A program made the position numbers and the translations under genes. A stretch of 64,000 bases of DNA, taken from positions 1 through 64,000 of the forward strand of contig BCIJ01000047.1 in NCBI GenBank assembly GCA_001599935.1, written 5' to 3'. Under the pieces are notes generated by a model. That model was not told the DNA's origin and ran no database searches. It saw nothing but the letters and a program-made list of their open reading frames with translations. Below, piece after piece: positions 1 to 8,639 of this stretch (within the stretch, counting starts at the first letter, position 1; each line of letters begins with the position of its first letter). The stretch comes from Holtermannia corniformis. Lineage: Eukaryota; Basidiomycota; Tremellomycetes; Holtermanniales.

Positions 1-522
1 GACTACCTCAGCAACTTTCAACGTTACGCTGCCATCATCAACTGGAATGACGATGCCAAAGCCGCTCAGTTCTACCTTGGTCTCAAAGATACCATCAAGG
101 ACGAACTGGCCCGTCTTGGCCACCCCTCTCAATTCAACGAGTTGAAGGAGGTTGTCCTACGTATCGACAACCGCCTCTATGAACGCGCAACGGAGCGAGG
201 TACTTTCAACACCACTTCACGCTTTTCAACACCACTTCCTGAGCGCAAGCCGCACACATCTACAGACACTACCAACAACCGCAATACGTCTACTCAGCGT
301 GAATTCTCCTCTCCGGGCAACAACTACAATCTACGCCCGCGCAACCCCGTGCCTGCACCACACCTCAACCGCAATGGCAAATTGACAAACGAAGAATACC
401 AACGACGTCAAGCCAACAAACTCTGCATGTTCTGCGGAGCTGCGGATCACGACCTAGCCAAGTGTCCCCTGGCCTCCAAGCGCCCAGCTGCCAATCTACG
501 GTCAGCTGCGGGAAACGCCTGA
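1..522 (+). CDS. gag: Ty3/gypsy Gag, C-terminal part (5' end outside window)
   Basis: The frame is open from base 1 to a TGA at 520-522, so this is the 3' part of a gag gene whose start lies upstream. The first ~65 residues resemble the capsid region of Ty3-type Gag. Near the C-terminus is a retroviral zinc knuckle, CMFCGAADHDLAKC, which fits CX2CX4HX4C and would bind RNA. Between them lies a low-complexity Ser/Thr/Asn/Arg-rich linker. Gag overlaps pol, which is in the -1 frame, and a slippery heptamer sits 3 codons before the stop. Gag would form the cytoplasmic virus-like particle of this fungal retrotransposon. Confidence 0.88.
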   Translation, partial: DYLSNFQRYAAIINWNDDAKAAQFYLGLKDTIKDELARLGHPSQFNELKEVVLRIDNRLYERATERGTFNTTSRFSTPLPERKPHTSTDTTNNRNTSTQREFSSPGNNYNLRPRNPVPAPHLNRNGKLTNEEYQRRQANKLCMFCGAADHDLAKCPLASKRPAANLRSAAGNA

Positions 523-3500
523 GCACTTTACGGCGAAGCCTAGCCGCAGAGTGCGCAACAATCCCTAGGCTCCCTATCCGGTCAGAAACTACGTCAACGG
601 CAACAACGGTCAAACGCAAACGGCACCTCATCAATCAAGCTACGGTCCCCTTCTATCTCTCTGGGACATCTCAACACTTCCTAGCCCTTGTGGACAGCGG
701 GGCTACGCACAACTTCATCAATCCAACCTTCGTCAACTCTCACGCACTGCCAACCTTCTGCACCAACGAGCCCATGCAACTACAGCTGGCTGACGGGACT
801 TACTCTCCCAAGATCACCCACGCTACAACGCTGGACCTACGTCTGGGCAATGGCTTTGCTCCTCAACGTATCACTTTCTACGTTACCTCTATCGGCACCT
901 TTCCTGCCATTCTTGGGTATCCTTGGCTTAAGGAACACCAACCGCACATCAATTGGACTTCTGGCACCGTGCAACCAGCCTCTATCTCAACTACTACTTC
1001 TACGGCCTGTCCAACCGTCTCTCTCAAGGCTACCTCTCCACCGGCTCAACCTCTACCAAAGGTCTCTATCATCAGCCCTTCAGCCTTCCTCAACGTCAAG
1101 ACGCCTACTAGTACTGGCGCACTCTACATCTTCCCAGCCAACTCTTCTGCCGGTCTCCCAGCCACTTCTATCGCTGGTCCTCAATCTCCGGCCACTTCTT
1201 CTGCCGGCTCTTTCCTGGCCAATTTCTCCGCCAGTCTCCCAGCCACTTCTTCCGCTGGTCTCCCGGTCACTTCCACCGGTCCTTTCCTGGCCACTTCTTC
1301 CGCCAGTCCTTCCCCAGCTTCTTCTGCTGGTTCTCTCCCTGTCGAATACCAGGGCTACTCCGATGTCTTCAGCAAAGCGCGTGCAGAACAGCTGCCGCCA
1401 CATCGTCCTTACGATCATCACATCACTCTTCAAGACGGCACACATCCGCCTTACGGTCCCATCTATTCCCTCTCTGCAACTGAGCTTGAAGCTCTCCGCA
1501 AGTACCTTGACAACAACCTCGCCAATGGTTTCATACGTCCCTCAGAATCCCCAGCCGGTAGCCCAATCCTCTTTGTCAAGAAGAAGGATGGATCACTCCG
1601 ACTCTGTGTAGACTATCGTGGACTCAACAAAATCACCATCAAGAATAGATACCCTCTTCCGCTCATTAACGAGCTTCTGGACCGCCTATCTTCTGCCAAG
1701 ATCTTTACCAAGATAGATCTACGTGGCGCTTACAACCTTTTACGCATTGCCAAAGGCGATGAGTGGAAGACTGCCTTCCGCACTCGCTATGGTCTCTTCG
1801 AATACTGCGTAATGCCGTTCGGCTTAGCCAACGCCCCAGCATCCTTTCAACACCTCATGAATCACAACTTCCGTGACATGCTGGACACCTTCGTCATTAT
1901 CTACCTGGACGACATCCTCATCTACTCGAAATCTCAAGAAGAACATTCCCACCACGTTCAAGCCGTACTTCAACGTCTACGAGAAATCCAACTCTATGCC
2001 AAATTGGAGAAGTGCGAATTCCATCAATCATCTGTGGAATTTCTAGGCTTCATCATCAACGGTAACGGAATCTCCATGGACAACAAAAAGGTTCAAGACG
2101 TCCTGGACTGGCCAACTCCCCAAACGGTCAAAGANGTTCAATCCTTCCTNGGCTTTGCCAACTTCTATCGGCGCTTCATCAAAGACTTNTCTGCCAAAGC
2201 GAACGCTCTTACAAAGCTCACGCACAAGGACAAGAAATTTGAATGGACCCCAGAGGCCAATCAATCTTTCAACTCTGTCAAGCAAGCTTTTACTACGGAC
2301 GCTCTTCTACGGCACTTTGATCCTCAACTTCCCATCATTCTTGAAACAGACGCTTCGGACTACGCACTGGGTGCAGTCCTCTCTCAACCTTCTTCCGCCG
2401 ATACCTCTTCTACTGGTCCCACCAGTCTTTTTCATCCCATCGCTTTTCACTCGCGCAAGATGCAACCTGCCGAGCTCAACTACGAAATTCACGACAAAGA
2501 AATGCTTGCAATCATCGAAGCATTCAAGCACTGGCGTCACTACCTCGAAGGCGCACAGCACCAAATCCAAATCTACACGGACCACCGCAGTCTGGAATAC
2601 TTTACAACAACAAAAGCTCTCAACCGCCGCCAAGCGCGCTGGTATGAACTTCTCTCTGGTTACGACTTCATCATCACGTACCGCCCTGGCAAACAAAACA
2701 TCTCTCCGGACGCCCTATCCCGCCGTCCTGATTACCGTCCACCTCTCTACAATGATCAACANNNCAATCATCAAACCCTTCTTCGTCCCGAGCAGTTGCA
2801 GGCAACNCTCCGCACTCTCTTTGTGGCATCCTCCACTCTTCTTCAGCGCATCAAACGTGCTCAATCCGAGGATGACTACTGCATGGATCTGCACGCCAAA
2901 CTTCAAAAGAACGCAGCAGACCACCCGGCATTCCGTCTGGATGAGGACATCCTCTACTACAACAACTTACCAGTTGTGCCAGACAAGGACGACTTACGCC
3001 TATCTATTCTTCAAGACCGTCATGACGCACCAATGGCTGGACATCCAGGCCAGAAGACCACCTACAAGCTCATTCGACGTGGTTACTGGTGGCCAGGCAT
3101 GCGCAAAACCATCGAGCACTATGTTGCCTCATGCGAAACATGTCGACGCAACAAAAGCGTACGGCACAAACCCTACGGTGAACTCAAGTCCCTGCCAATC
3201 CCTCCGCTACCTTGGTCAAACATTTCAATGGACTTTATCACGGAACTACCGCTATCCAACAAATTCGATGCCATCCTGGTCATAGTGGACCGTCTCAGCA
3301 AAATGGCTATCTTCATTCCAACTTTTACCACCCTTGACGCACAAGGGCTGGCCCACCTCTTCGTCAATCACGTCTTCTCCAAACACGGCGCACCTCAAAG
3401 CATCATCTCCGACCGTGGAAAAGAATTTGTCTCTGCCTTTTGGCATTCCTTCACTAAACTCCTCAATATTCGACACGACTACAGCACTGCCTATCATCCG

Positions 3501-4301
3501 CAGACCGATGGTCAGACAGAACGTGTCAATCAATCACTTGATCAATACCTCCGTATCTTTACCAACTACCAACAAAACGATTGGTCCAAACAACTACCTC
3601 TGGCAGAATTTGCCTACAACAACGCCCCTCATTCTTCCACTGGCGTCTCTCCTTTCTTTGCCAACAAAGGCTATGATCCCGCAATGGATATCACATCATC
3701 CACCAACATTCCTTCCCTACCGGCACAACCGTTCATTGCCCAACTCAACGACCTTCACAAATTCCTTCGTGAACAAATCTCTACTGCGAACCAATTCGCT
3801 GCAAAATACTACAACAAGCGTCACCTTCCTGGCAAAACGTACAAGCCTGGTGACATGGTCTATCTATCGACGCAAAATATCAAAACAAAACGTCCCACCA
3901 AGAAGCTTGATCACCGCTTCATTGGCCCCTTCAAAGTCCTAGCACAAGTTGGATCACACGCATACCGACTGNACCTTCCACACACCATGAAAATCCACAA
4001 CGTCTTTAACACAAATCTACTCGAACCCTACACCGCAAACACTATTCCCAACCGCAAACTCCCTCCTCCTCCACCAGTTGAAATTCAAGGCGACTTGGAA
4101 TACGAAGTCGAAGAAATCCTTGACAGCAAAATCGACAAACGTCTCAAGCCTGACCCNGTCCAATACCTTGTCAAATGGGTTGGCTACGGACCGCATCACA
4201 ACACTTGGGAACCTCTCTCCCACCTCGAAAACGCCATGGATGAGGTCAAACGCTACCACAGCACCCATCCGAACAGGCCACACTCCCGCTTCGTGCAGTG
4301 A
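462..4301 (+). CDS. pol: Ty3/gypsy chromovirus Pol polyprotein
   Basis: This open frame of up to 1279 codons is expected to be reached by -1 frameshifting at 510-516, so coding probably begins near 516. Domain order is protease (ALVDSGATHNF, Asp78 counted from base 462), reverse transcriptase (MPFGLANAP; YLDD active site near 1905), RNase H (TDASDYALGAVLSQ), integrase (HHCC zinc finger near 3020-3150, then the DDE core with SDRGKEF and YHPQTDGQTERVN) and a C-terminal chromodomain (YLVKWVGYG...TWEPLSHLENA). Integrase before chromodomain defines the chromovirus lineage of Ty3/gypsy. The frame is intact apart from ambiguous bases at 2135, 2150, 2189, 2762-2764, 2807, 3972 and 4157, so the copy may be young. 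Confidence 0.95.
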   Translation: MSPGLQAPSCQSTVSCGKRLSTLRRSLAAECATIPRLPIRSETTSTATTVKRKRHLINQATVPFYLSGTSQHFLALVDSGATHNFINPTFVNSHALPTFCTNEPMQLQLADGTYSPKITHATTLDLRLGNGFAPQRITFYVTSIGTFPAILGYPWLKEHQPHINWTSGTVQPASISTTTSTACPTVSLKATSPPAQPLPKVSIISPSAFLNVKTPTSTGALYIFPANSSAGLPATSIAGPQSPATSSAGSFLANFSASLPATSSAGLPVTSTGPFLATSSASPSPASSAGSLPVEYQGYSDVFSKARAEQLPPHRPYDHHITLQDGTHPPYGPIYSLSATELEALRKYLDNNLANGFIRPSESPAGSPILFVKKKDGSLRLCVDYRGLNKITIKNRYPLPLINELLDRLSSAKIFTKIDLRGAYNLLRIAKGDEWKTAFRTRYGLFEYCVMPFGLANAPASFQHLMNHNFRDMLDTFVIIYLDDILIYSKSQEEHSHHVQAVLQRLREIQLYAKLEKCEFHQSSVEFLGFIINGNGISMDNKKVQDVLDWPTPQTVKXVQSFXGFANFYRRFIKDXSAKANALTKLTHKDKKFEWTPEANQSFNSVKQAFTTDALLRHFDPQLPIILETDASDYALGAVLSQPSSADTSSTGPTSLFHPIAFHSRKMQPAELNYEIHDKEMLAIIEAFKHWRHYLEGAQHQIQIYTDHRSLEYFTTTKALNRRQARWYELLSGYDFIITYRPGKQNISPDALSRRPDYRPPLYNDQXXNHQTLLRPEQLQAXLRTLFVASSTLLQRIKRAQSEDDYCMDLHAKLQKNAADHPAFRLDEDILYYNNLPVVPDKDDLRLSILQDRHDAPMAGHPGQKTTYKLIRRGYWWPGMRKTIEHYVASCETCRRNKSVRHKPYGELKSLPIPPLPWSNISMDFITELPLSNKFDAILVIVDRLSKMAIFIPTFTTLDAQGLAHLFVNHVFSKHGAPQSIISDRGKEFVSAFWHSFTKLLNIRHDYSTAYHPQTDGQTERVNQSLDQYLRIFTNYQQNDWSKQLPLAEFAYNNAPHSSTGVSPFFANKGYDPAMDITSSTNIPSLPAQPFIAQLNDLHKFLREQISTANQFAAKYYNKRHLPGKTYKPGDMVYLSTQNIKTKRPTKKLDHRFIGPFKVLAQVGSHAYRLXLPHTMKIHNVFNTNLLEPYTANTIPNRKLPPPPPVEIQGDLEYEVEEILDSKIDKRLKPDXVQYLVKWVGYGPHHNTWEPLSHLENAMDEVKRYHSTHPNRPHSRFVQ
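510..554 (+). promoter_or_regulatory. Predicted -1 ribosomal frameshift signal between gag and pol
   Basis: GGGAAAC at 510-516 is in the gag frame as G GGA AAC, the canonical X_XXY_YYZ pattern. Slipping back one base makes the next codon start at 516, which is the pol frame. After a 6-nt spacer (517-522) a hairpin can form: 523-529 pairs with 548-554 (one G-U), there is one mismatch (530/547), and 531-534 pairs with 543-546, leaving an 8-nt loop. Heptamer, spacer and stem all match known -1 frameshift sites. The stem was folded by eye. Confidence 0.75.
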
Positions 4302-4538
4302 AATATGTGCAAGCGCCCCGCACAAACATCCATCATGTCGATACCAGCTCTTTCCCACTTTCCACTCTACACGTTCTACCACTCCTTCAACACACACACA
4401 CACACACACACAGAGGCTCGCAGGAGCTCGCCTTTTTGAAGGAGGGGGTACTGTTACGACCCGTCAACGTCCCGTAACACAAGCCTATCAATATCGGCTA
4501 TACTTGGCTCTACTAGGCTTTACACACAAGACTTCCCT

Positions 4539-4722
4539 ATTGTTCTTCCCCACAAACGGCGTACAGCCTTATTGTTCCTCTCCACACCTCGACCGCCTAC
4601 AGCTACCACTCTTATTGTTCTTCTCCACACTTCGGTCGTCACTCTATTGTTCCTCCCCACACTTCATCCGCCTGCGGCCGCCTCCTTATTGTTCTCCATC
4701 CTATTGTTCTCCAAAGAACAAT
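4539..4722 (+). repeat. Iterated ATTGTTC motif in the LTR U3
   Basis: ATTGTTC occurs six times in direct orientation (4539, 4571, 4614, 4646, 4688, 4703), mostly followed by a C/T-rich stretch ending CCACAC. It occurs once inverted as GAACAAT (4716-4722). The last direct copy and the inverted copy form a perfect 10-bp inverted repeat with a 4-nt loop at 4701-4724. The array lies 50-230 bp upstream of the TATA box, as expected for transcription-factor sites in U3. ATTGTT/AACAAT is the core bound by HMG-box (SOX-type) proteins; that link is inference. Confidence 0.7.
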
Positions 4723-4770
4723 AGACCTTTGCCACCCAGGACAACCGCCAGCACCCGCCGGGCCAAAAGG

Positions 4771-4778
4771 TATATAAG
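4771..4778 (+). promoter_or_regulatory. TATA box of the gypsy LTR promoter
   Basis: TATATAAG lies in the middle of the LTR, downstream of the ATTGTTC array. It is the likely core promoter of the element. Confidence 0.65.
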
Positions 4779-5035
4779 GAGAGGGTCCAGAGGGCAGTTG
4801 GGTTCTTCTTCCCTTAAGGATCCAATATCATAAGTTACTCCCCATCTTCCTCTCGACTTGGCACATCTCTCTCTTTACTATCTNACTTGATATACACCTG
4901 TGCAACACCTGTCAACCTCTTCTGGCAAGCCCATCCGGGATCCTTCCTTGCCACTCATCGTCCCACANCATAAAGACCATTATCTGTGCCACGTCACCTG
5001 GCTCTGGTCACGCTCTCTGTGCCCAGGTCTAACAG

Positions 5036-6583
5036 AGGCCTGACGTGGCTTTCGCCACGATGTACCTCGCTCGGGCCAATGGGGCGCCGACCCTATCCCA
5101 CTGGGAGATGGGGCTACGAGTAGTATCGTATCTCGCAAGCACGCGGGACAAGGGGATCTCCATCGGCGGCGGCAACAAGGGCGCCGACCTCGAAGGATGG
5201 GTCGATTCTGACTTCGGCGGCTGCCTCGAGACCAGAAGATCGACAACCGGATACCTCTTCAAGCTCAACAACTCGCCCGTCGCTTGGTGCTCGCGAAGGC
5301 AAGCATCCACGGCAAGCTCGACAACCGAGGCGGAGTATGTCGCGATGGCAGAGGCGGGACGAGAGGCAGTTTGGCTGCGACGGTTGCTTGAGGAGCTGGG
5401 GGAGCCCCAGCCAAGCACGACGCTGCATTGCGACAACCAATCGGCAATCCACCTAGGCAAGAACCCGGCGACGCACCAGAGAACAAAACACATCGACATC
5501 AAGCACCATATCCTTCGAGACATGGTCGAAGCCAAGTCGATCTCGCTTGAGTACGTGCGCACGGCCGATCAGCAAGCCGACATCTTCACCAAGCCGCTGG
5601 CACGACAGCAGTTCGCCANCCTGGCCGGCAAGATGGGCGTAGAAGGCGACGGAAACCTCAAAGGGACCAAGAACGCCGCGAAACGCCGGCCGGCTCAAGA
5701 AACGGCGATGGCGACCCGCTTGCTCGAGAACTACGACGACGACGGCAGCGTCGGAGAAGGCAGCCGCTACATGTGTAGCCCGCGCGAGGCGTCGAGGATG
5801 CAGAGGTGCAACCACGGGCACGGGCACGGGCACGAGGACGAGCGCGAGGCAAGAAACCGCGCAAGAGGGCCAGCGAGTGGCCACCCACGGCGAGCAAGGC
5901 TCTCAGAGGACGAGCCAGAGGGGCACGGGTCACACGAAGGCGAAAACGGTCGAGGACCCACCTTCGCCACCAACCACTCGAGGCCGTACGAGGCCGAAGA
6001 CGATCTGAGGACGCGTCAGCATCAGCGTCAAGATCATCAGCGTCAAGATCATCGGCGCCAAGATCATCGTCGCCAGCGGCGCGAGGCCGAAGCTCAGGAA
6101 GAGTACGATGCACTTGCCGCCGTCATCCCAGGAGGGCGAAACTACGTACCTGGGACAATCACTACGGACAGCCAGTGGGCGGCCCTCCGGCGATTCAGCC
6201 GTCGAAGTCGATTGGCGGCTTTGAGGCGTCAAGACGATGACTTGAAGGATGGTCGCAACAAGTCAAAGGCGGCGGCGGCGGCGCGGCAAGCCAAGCCGCG
6301 CAGGCACGATCCGCGGTGCGCNGATCCGCGGTGCAAGACCGATCCACGGTGCACAACCGTGTGGCAAGTTGGCGTGGCCGCCTTGATCATCATCATCATG
6401 ATCACCCTTGGCTACGCCGTCAAGACGAACGTCAAGATGAGCATCGTCGCTCGTGGGGGAGTGTTGGATTACGCCACTCAGCCAGCCATCAGGGCGGACG
6501 ACGCGGCGGGCGACGCCGCATCTGGCGAACACTACATCCGGCGCGGATGTAGCCAAGACAAGTCTGGCGCGCAGAGGATGTAG
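5036..6583 (+). CDS. Ty1/copia Pol remnant: RNase H plus unusual C-terminal extension
   Basis: The frame starts at RPDVAFATMYLARANGAP, a hallmark of copia polyproteins just before RNase H, and continues through VDSDFGG, TTEAEYVAMAEA and the terminal ADIFTKPLARQQF motif. Everything upstream (protease, integrase, RT) is missing, and a TAA in the same frame precedes it at 5030-5032, so this is a 5'-truncated copy. Unusually, the frame stays open for about 290 residues past the normal end of Pol. This extension is His/Arg/Asp-rich, with tandem QDHRRQ-type repeats (about 6010-6080) and DPRC repeats (about 6300-6355), then a hydrophobic segment (VGVAALIIIIMITLGYAV). It reads into the LTR, which begins at 6462. 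Ambiguous bases at 5619 and 6322. Confidence 0.8.
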   Translation, partial: RPDVAFATMYLARANGAPTLSHWEMGLRVVSYLASTRDKGISIGGGNKGADLEGWVDSDFGGCLETRRSTTGYLFKLNNSPVAWCSRRQASTASSTTEAEYVAMAEAGREAVWLRRLLEELGEPQPSTTLHCDNQSAIHLGKNPATHQRTKHIDIKHHILRDMVEAKSISLEYVRTADQQADIFTKPLARQQFAXLAGKMGVEGDGNLKGTKNAAKRRPAQETAMATRLLENYDDDGSVGEGSRYMCSPREASRMQRCNHGHGHGHEDEREARNRARGPASGHPRRARLSEDEPEGHGSHEGENGRGPTFATNHSRPYEAEDDLRTRQHQRQDHQRQDHRRQDHRRQRREAEAQEEYDALAAVIPGGRNYVPGTITTDSQWAALRRFSRRSRLAALRRQDDDLKDGRNKSKAAAAARQAKPRRHDPRCXDPRCKTDPRCTTVWQVGVAALIIIIMITLGYAVKTNVKMSIVARGGVLDYATQPAIRADDAAGDAASGEHYIRRGCSQDKSGAQRM

Positions 6584-6897
6584 GCAAGGCGCCGAGGATG
6601 CGACGCATCCGGCGAGGATACTGCATCCGGCGAGACAACCAGGGACGTCAGAGTTGTAGGCGAAAGCCTACAAAGTAGAGCCGTAGCGAGCGAGATGCAT
6701 CACTGTAAAGGGTTCGCAGTCAGCTACCGTTTACGATTGATAGTGTAGAGATGTGCGTACGTAAGTGCTGTTGCAATGCCACGGTATGTCCTTTGGACAG
6801 TGAGCTAGTTGAGTGAAGAAGAAGGTGGTTGCATACACTGTGAGAGAAGGGAACCACTGGCTGCCCAGTCTCTGCTTATATATCTAGTCTACGGTCT
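6462..6897 (+). mobile_element. 3' LTR of the copia element (3' edge approximate)
   Basis: A polypurine tract (GTGGGGGAG, 6453-6461) is followed at 6462 by TGTTGGATTACGCCACTCAG. About 240 bp from 6462 to ~6700 match the solo LTR at 8206 with few differences. A short terminal block, TACGGTCT (6890-6897), is also shared, so the full LTR probably extends to about 6900 and the solo copy lacks roughly 190 bp from the middle. A TATATAT stretch near 6878 may be its TATA box. The terminal CA could not be placed. Confidence 0.65.
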
Positions 6898-6920
6898 ATT
6901 CTTAGGCATTTGCCACCAGC

Positions 6921-7010
6921 CGGTACGGCGGCACTGGTGCACAGCGGTACGGTACGGCGGTACGGCGGTACGGTGGTACGGCGGTACGGTGGTACGGCGG
7001 TACGGCGGTT
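6921..7010 (+). repeat. Minisatellite of 8-9-bp GGTACGGCG/GGTACGGTG units
   Basis: Imperfect tandem copies of a GGTACGG(C/T)G unit, about ten in 90 bp, lie directly downstream of the copia LTR. Units alternate between C and T at one position. No coding frame is supported across it. Confidence 0.8.
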
Positions 7011-7042
7011 CGGCTGTTTGGGTGGCAAATCTGGGGAAAGGT

Positions 7043-7077
7043 CACGTGATATGATGGTCACGTGATCAGATCACGTG
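7043..7077. promoter_or_regulatory. Cluster of three CACGTG E-boxes
   Basis: CACGTG occurs at 7043-7048, 7059-7064 and 7072-7077, the first two as TCACGTGA and the third as TCACGTGG. This is the palindromic site for bHLH factors such as Cbf1 or SREBP-type proteins. Three copies in 35 bp is far denser than chance. The nearest possible target is the small frame at 7540. Confidence 0.5.
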
Positions 7078-7539
7078 GATCCTTTACAATCACGGTTCTT
7101 CCCCAATCTAACACTACATACGTCCTGTTACGGTGCCGACGCAGACAAGACTGAGAAAGCTAGCTTCAATCCCAGTCAGGAATTGCAGCTCAGTACGGTA
7201 AAGTTGACGTCCCTGATTGATGCTGCTTATGAGAGGCTTGATGAGGCGAATGAGTTGTGGCTCCAGACGTACTTGCAACATGTCGAGGCATCCTTCATCC
7301 TTTGAACAGACGTCGGTCCGGCTATGTAGCGCAGATGGTGAACATGAACTTGAGCAGATGGGTAGGTCAAAGGTGTGTTCAACGCCGACGGCCCCTTCCT
7401 TTAATCATCGCCGAGGTAAGCGATGTATATTGACATTGATTCACCGCTGTACCCAGCTCCCGACGTGATTAGCTCACCATTGTCGCATCGCACTGTATAA
7501 GACGCGGTCTGAGCGAGGCTCTCAAGCATCACTGCCCTC

Positions 7540-7905
7540 ATGTCTGACCGAACACAGTTCTGCAGTAGGCCGATCCCACCCACCACCTCCCTCTGTGACG
7601 CAAATGGAGTTGCCTTCACGCTCGATAGTGTCGACGGCTTCATTCATCCGAACGTCACAGACAAGAGCGAACAGCGACTGCATACATACGAGCCACGCCT
7701 GCTGGTCACTTTTTCAGGAGCTGGTAGTGAGGCGGCGCAAGGATGGTATGACTCCCTCAGCGAAGCTACCAAGATTGAGCACATTCGATCCATAGTCGAC
7801 AAAACCACCCGGAAAGAGTTAGATGACGCGTTGCGCTATGTCGCGACAGAAAAGACGGCGTTTCTTATCAAGAAAAACTCGCAGGCAAACGTATCTGACG
7901 ATTGA
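7540..7905 (+). CDS. Hypothetical small protein, 121 aa
   Basis: This is an intronless ATG-to-TGA frame with balanced composition that reads like a real soluble protein, ending in a Lys/Asp/Glu-rich helical region. I recognise no family and see no signal peptide or membrane segment. It sits between the copia LTR and the solo LTR, with the E-box cluster about 470 bp upstream. It could instead be a fragment of an older gene interrupted by transposons. The rest of 7078-8200 shows nothing I can support; a short frame at 7075-7305 lacks an ATG at its start. Confidence 0.4.
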   Translation: MSDRTQFCSRPIPPTTSLCDANGVAFTLDSVDGFIHPNVTDKSEQRLHTYEPRLLVTFSGAGSEAAQGWYDSLSEATKIEHIRSIVDKTTRKELDDALRYVATEKTAFLIKKNSQANVSDD

Positions 7906-8200
7906 AACAGAGTCGGTCACGCTGATATCCGTGACTTCTGGGTAGTTCTTGAGAGCAGTCGCGCAATGCAACCGTCCTGTTGGAGACTTCTGCCTCAATG
8001 TTGCGCACTGGCCGACTCACGCGAACGTTACAGGTGTCATTGCTGGGATACGTAACAGCGTGGCTAGTGTACCTCTTCGCCGCTTGCATTCGCGTCATCA
8101 CCTTGATGTTATTGAAGTGTACATTCACATGTACCTCGGGGAGCGGTCAAAATGCGGCTAGGGGAGGCTTCATCATTTCCTGCTCAAGGAGACGCATGCG

Positions 8201-8471
8201 CATCATGTTGGATTACGCCACTCAGCCAGCCATCTGGGCGGACGACGCGGCGGGTGACGCCGCATCTGGCGAAGACTACATCCAGCGCGGATGTAGCCAA
8301 GACAAGTCTGGCGCGCAGAGGATGTAGTCAAGGCGCCGAGGATGCGACGCATCCGGCGAGGATGCAGATGAATACTGCATCCGGCGAGACATCAGAGCCG
8401 TAGGCAAAGTCTACAAAGTAGCGTTGTAGCGAGCGACATGCATTACGGTCTTCCCATCATCTAACACATCA
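8201..8471 (+). mobile_element. Solo copia LTR (8206-8466) with 5-bp target duplication
   Basis: TGTTGGATTACGCCACTCAG at 8206 repeats the start of the LTR at 6462. The copy ends TCTAACA at 8460-8466, complementary to the TGTTGGA start except for one position. It is flanked by perfect CATCA duplications (8201-8205 and 8467-8471), proving an independent insertion followed by LTR-LTR recombination. It is 261 bp, shorter than the 6462 copy. The two diverge after ATGCAT (6700 / 8442) and rejoin at TACGGTCT (6890 / 8444), consistent with an internal loss of about 190 bp. Confidence 0.88.
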
Positions 8472-8639
8472 TGCTGCGGTCGACCTTGTAAGATTTTCGG
8501 TGCCGACGCGAGGGCTGTCGAGCGGTTACTGATGGGGCAGCAGAGGGCACTTTGATAGAATCTCCAGCAATCGTAGCTATATTCGACGACCAGACTGTCG
8601 TCAGTCTACTCCGTGGCGTGGCTGTCCTGCAAGGACCGA

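Larger units (their letters stand above)
4452..4970 (+). mobile_element. 3' LTR of the Ty3/gypsy element (3' edge approximate)
   Basis: A polypurine tract, GAAGGAGGGGG (4438-4448), is followed by TGTTACGACC beginning at 4452, the expected start of an LTR. A TATA box, TATATAAG, is at 4771-4778. The 3' boundary is a guess at the CA near 4970, because the 5' LTR lies outside the window and cannot be compared. Copia-type coding sequence follows within about 65 bp. Ambiguous bases occur at 4884 and 4968. Confidence 0.7.

Noticed and set aside
7075..7305. 76-codon frame upstream of the hypothetical protein at 7540
   Set aside because: It begins with GTG at the third E-box rather than ATG, and no splice pair joins it convincingly to 7540.
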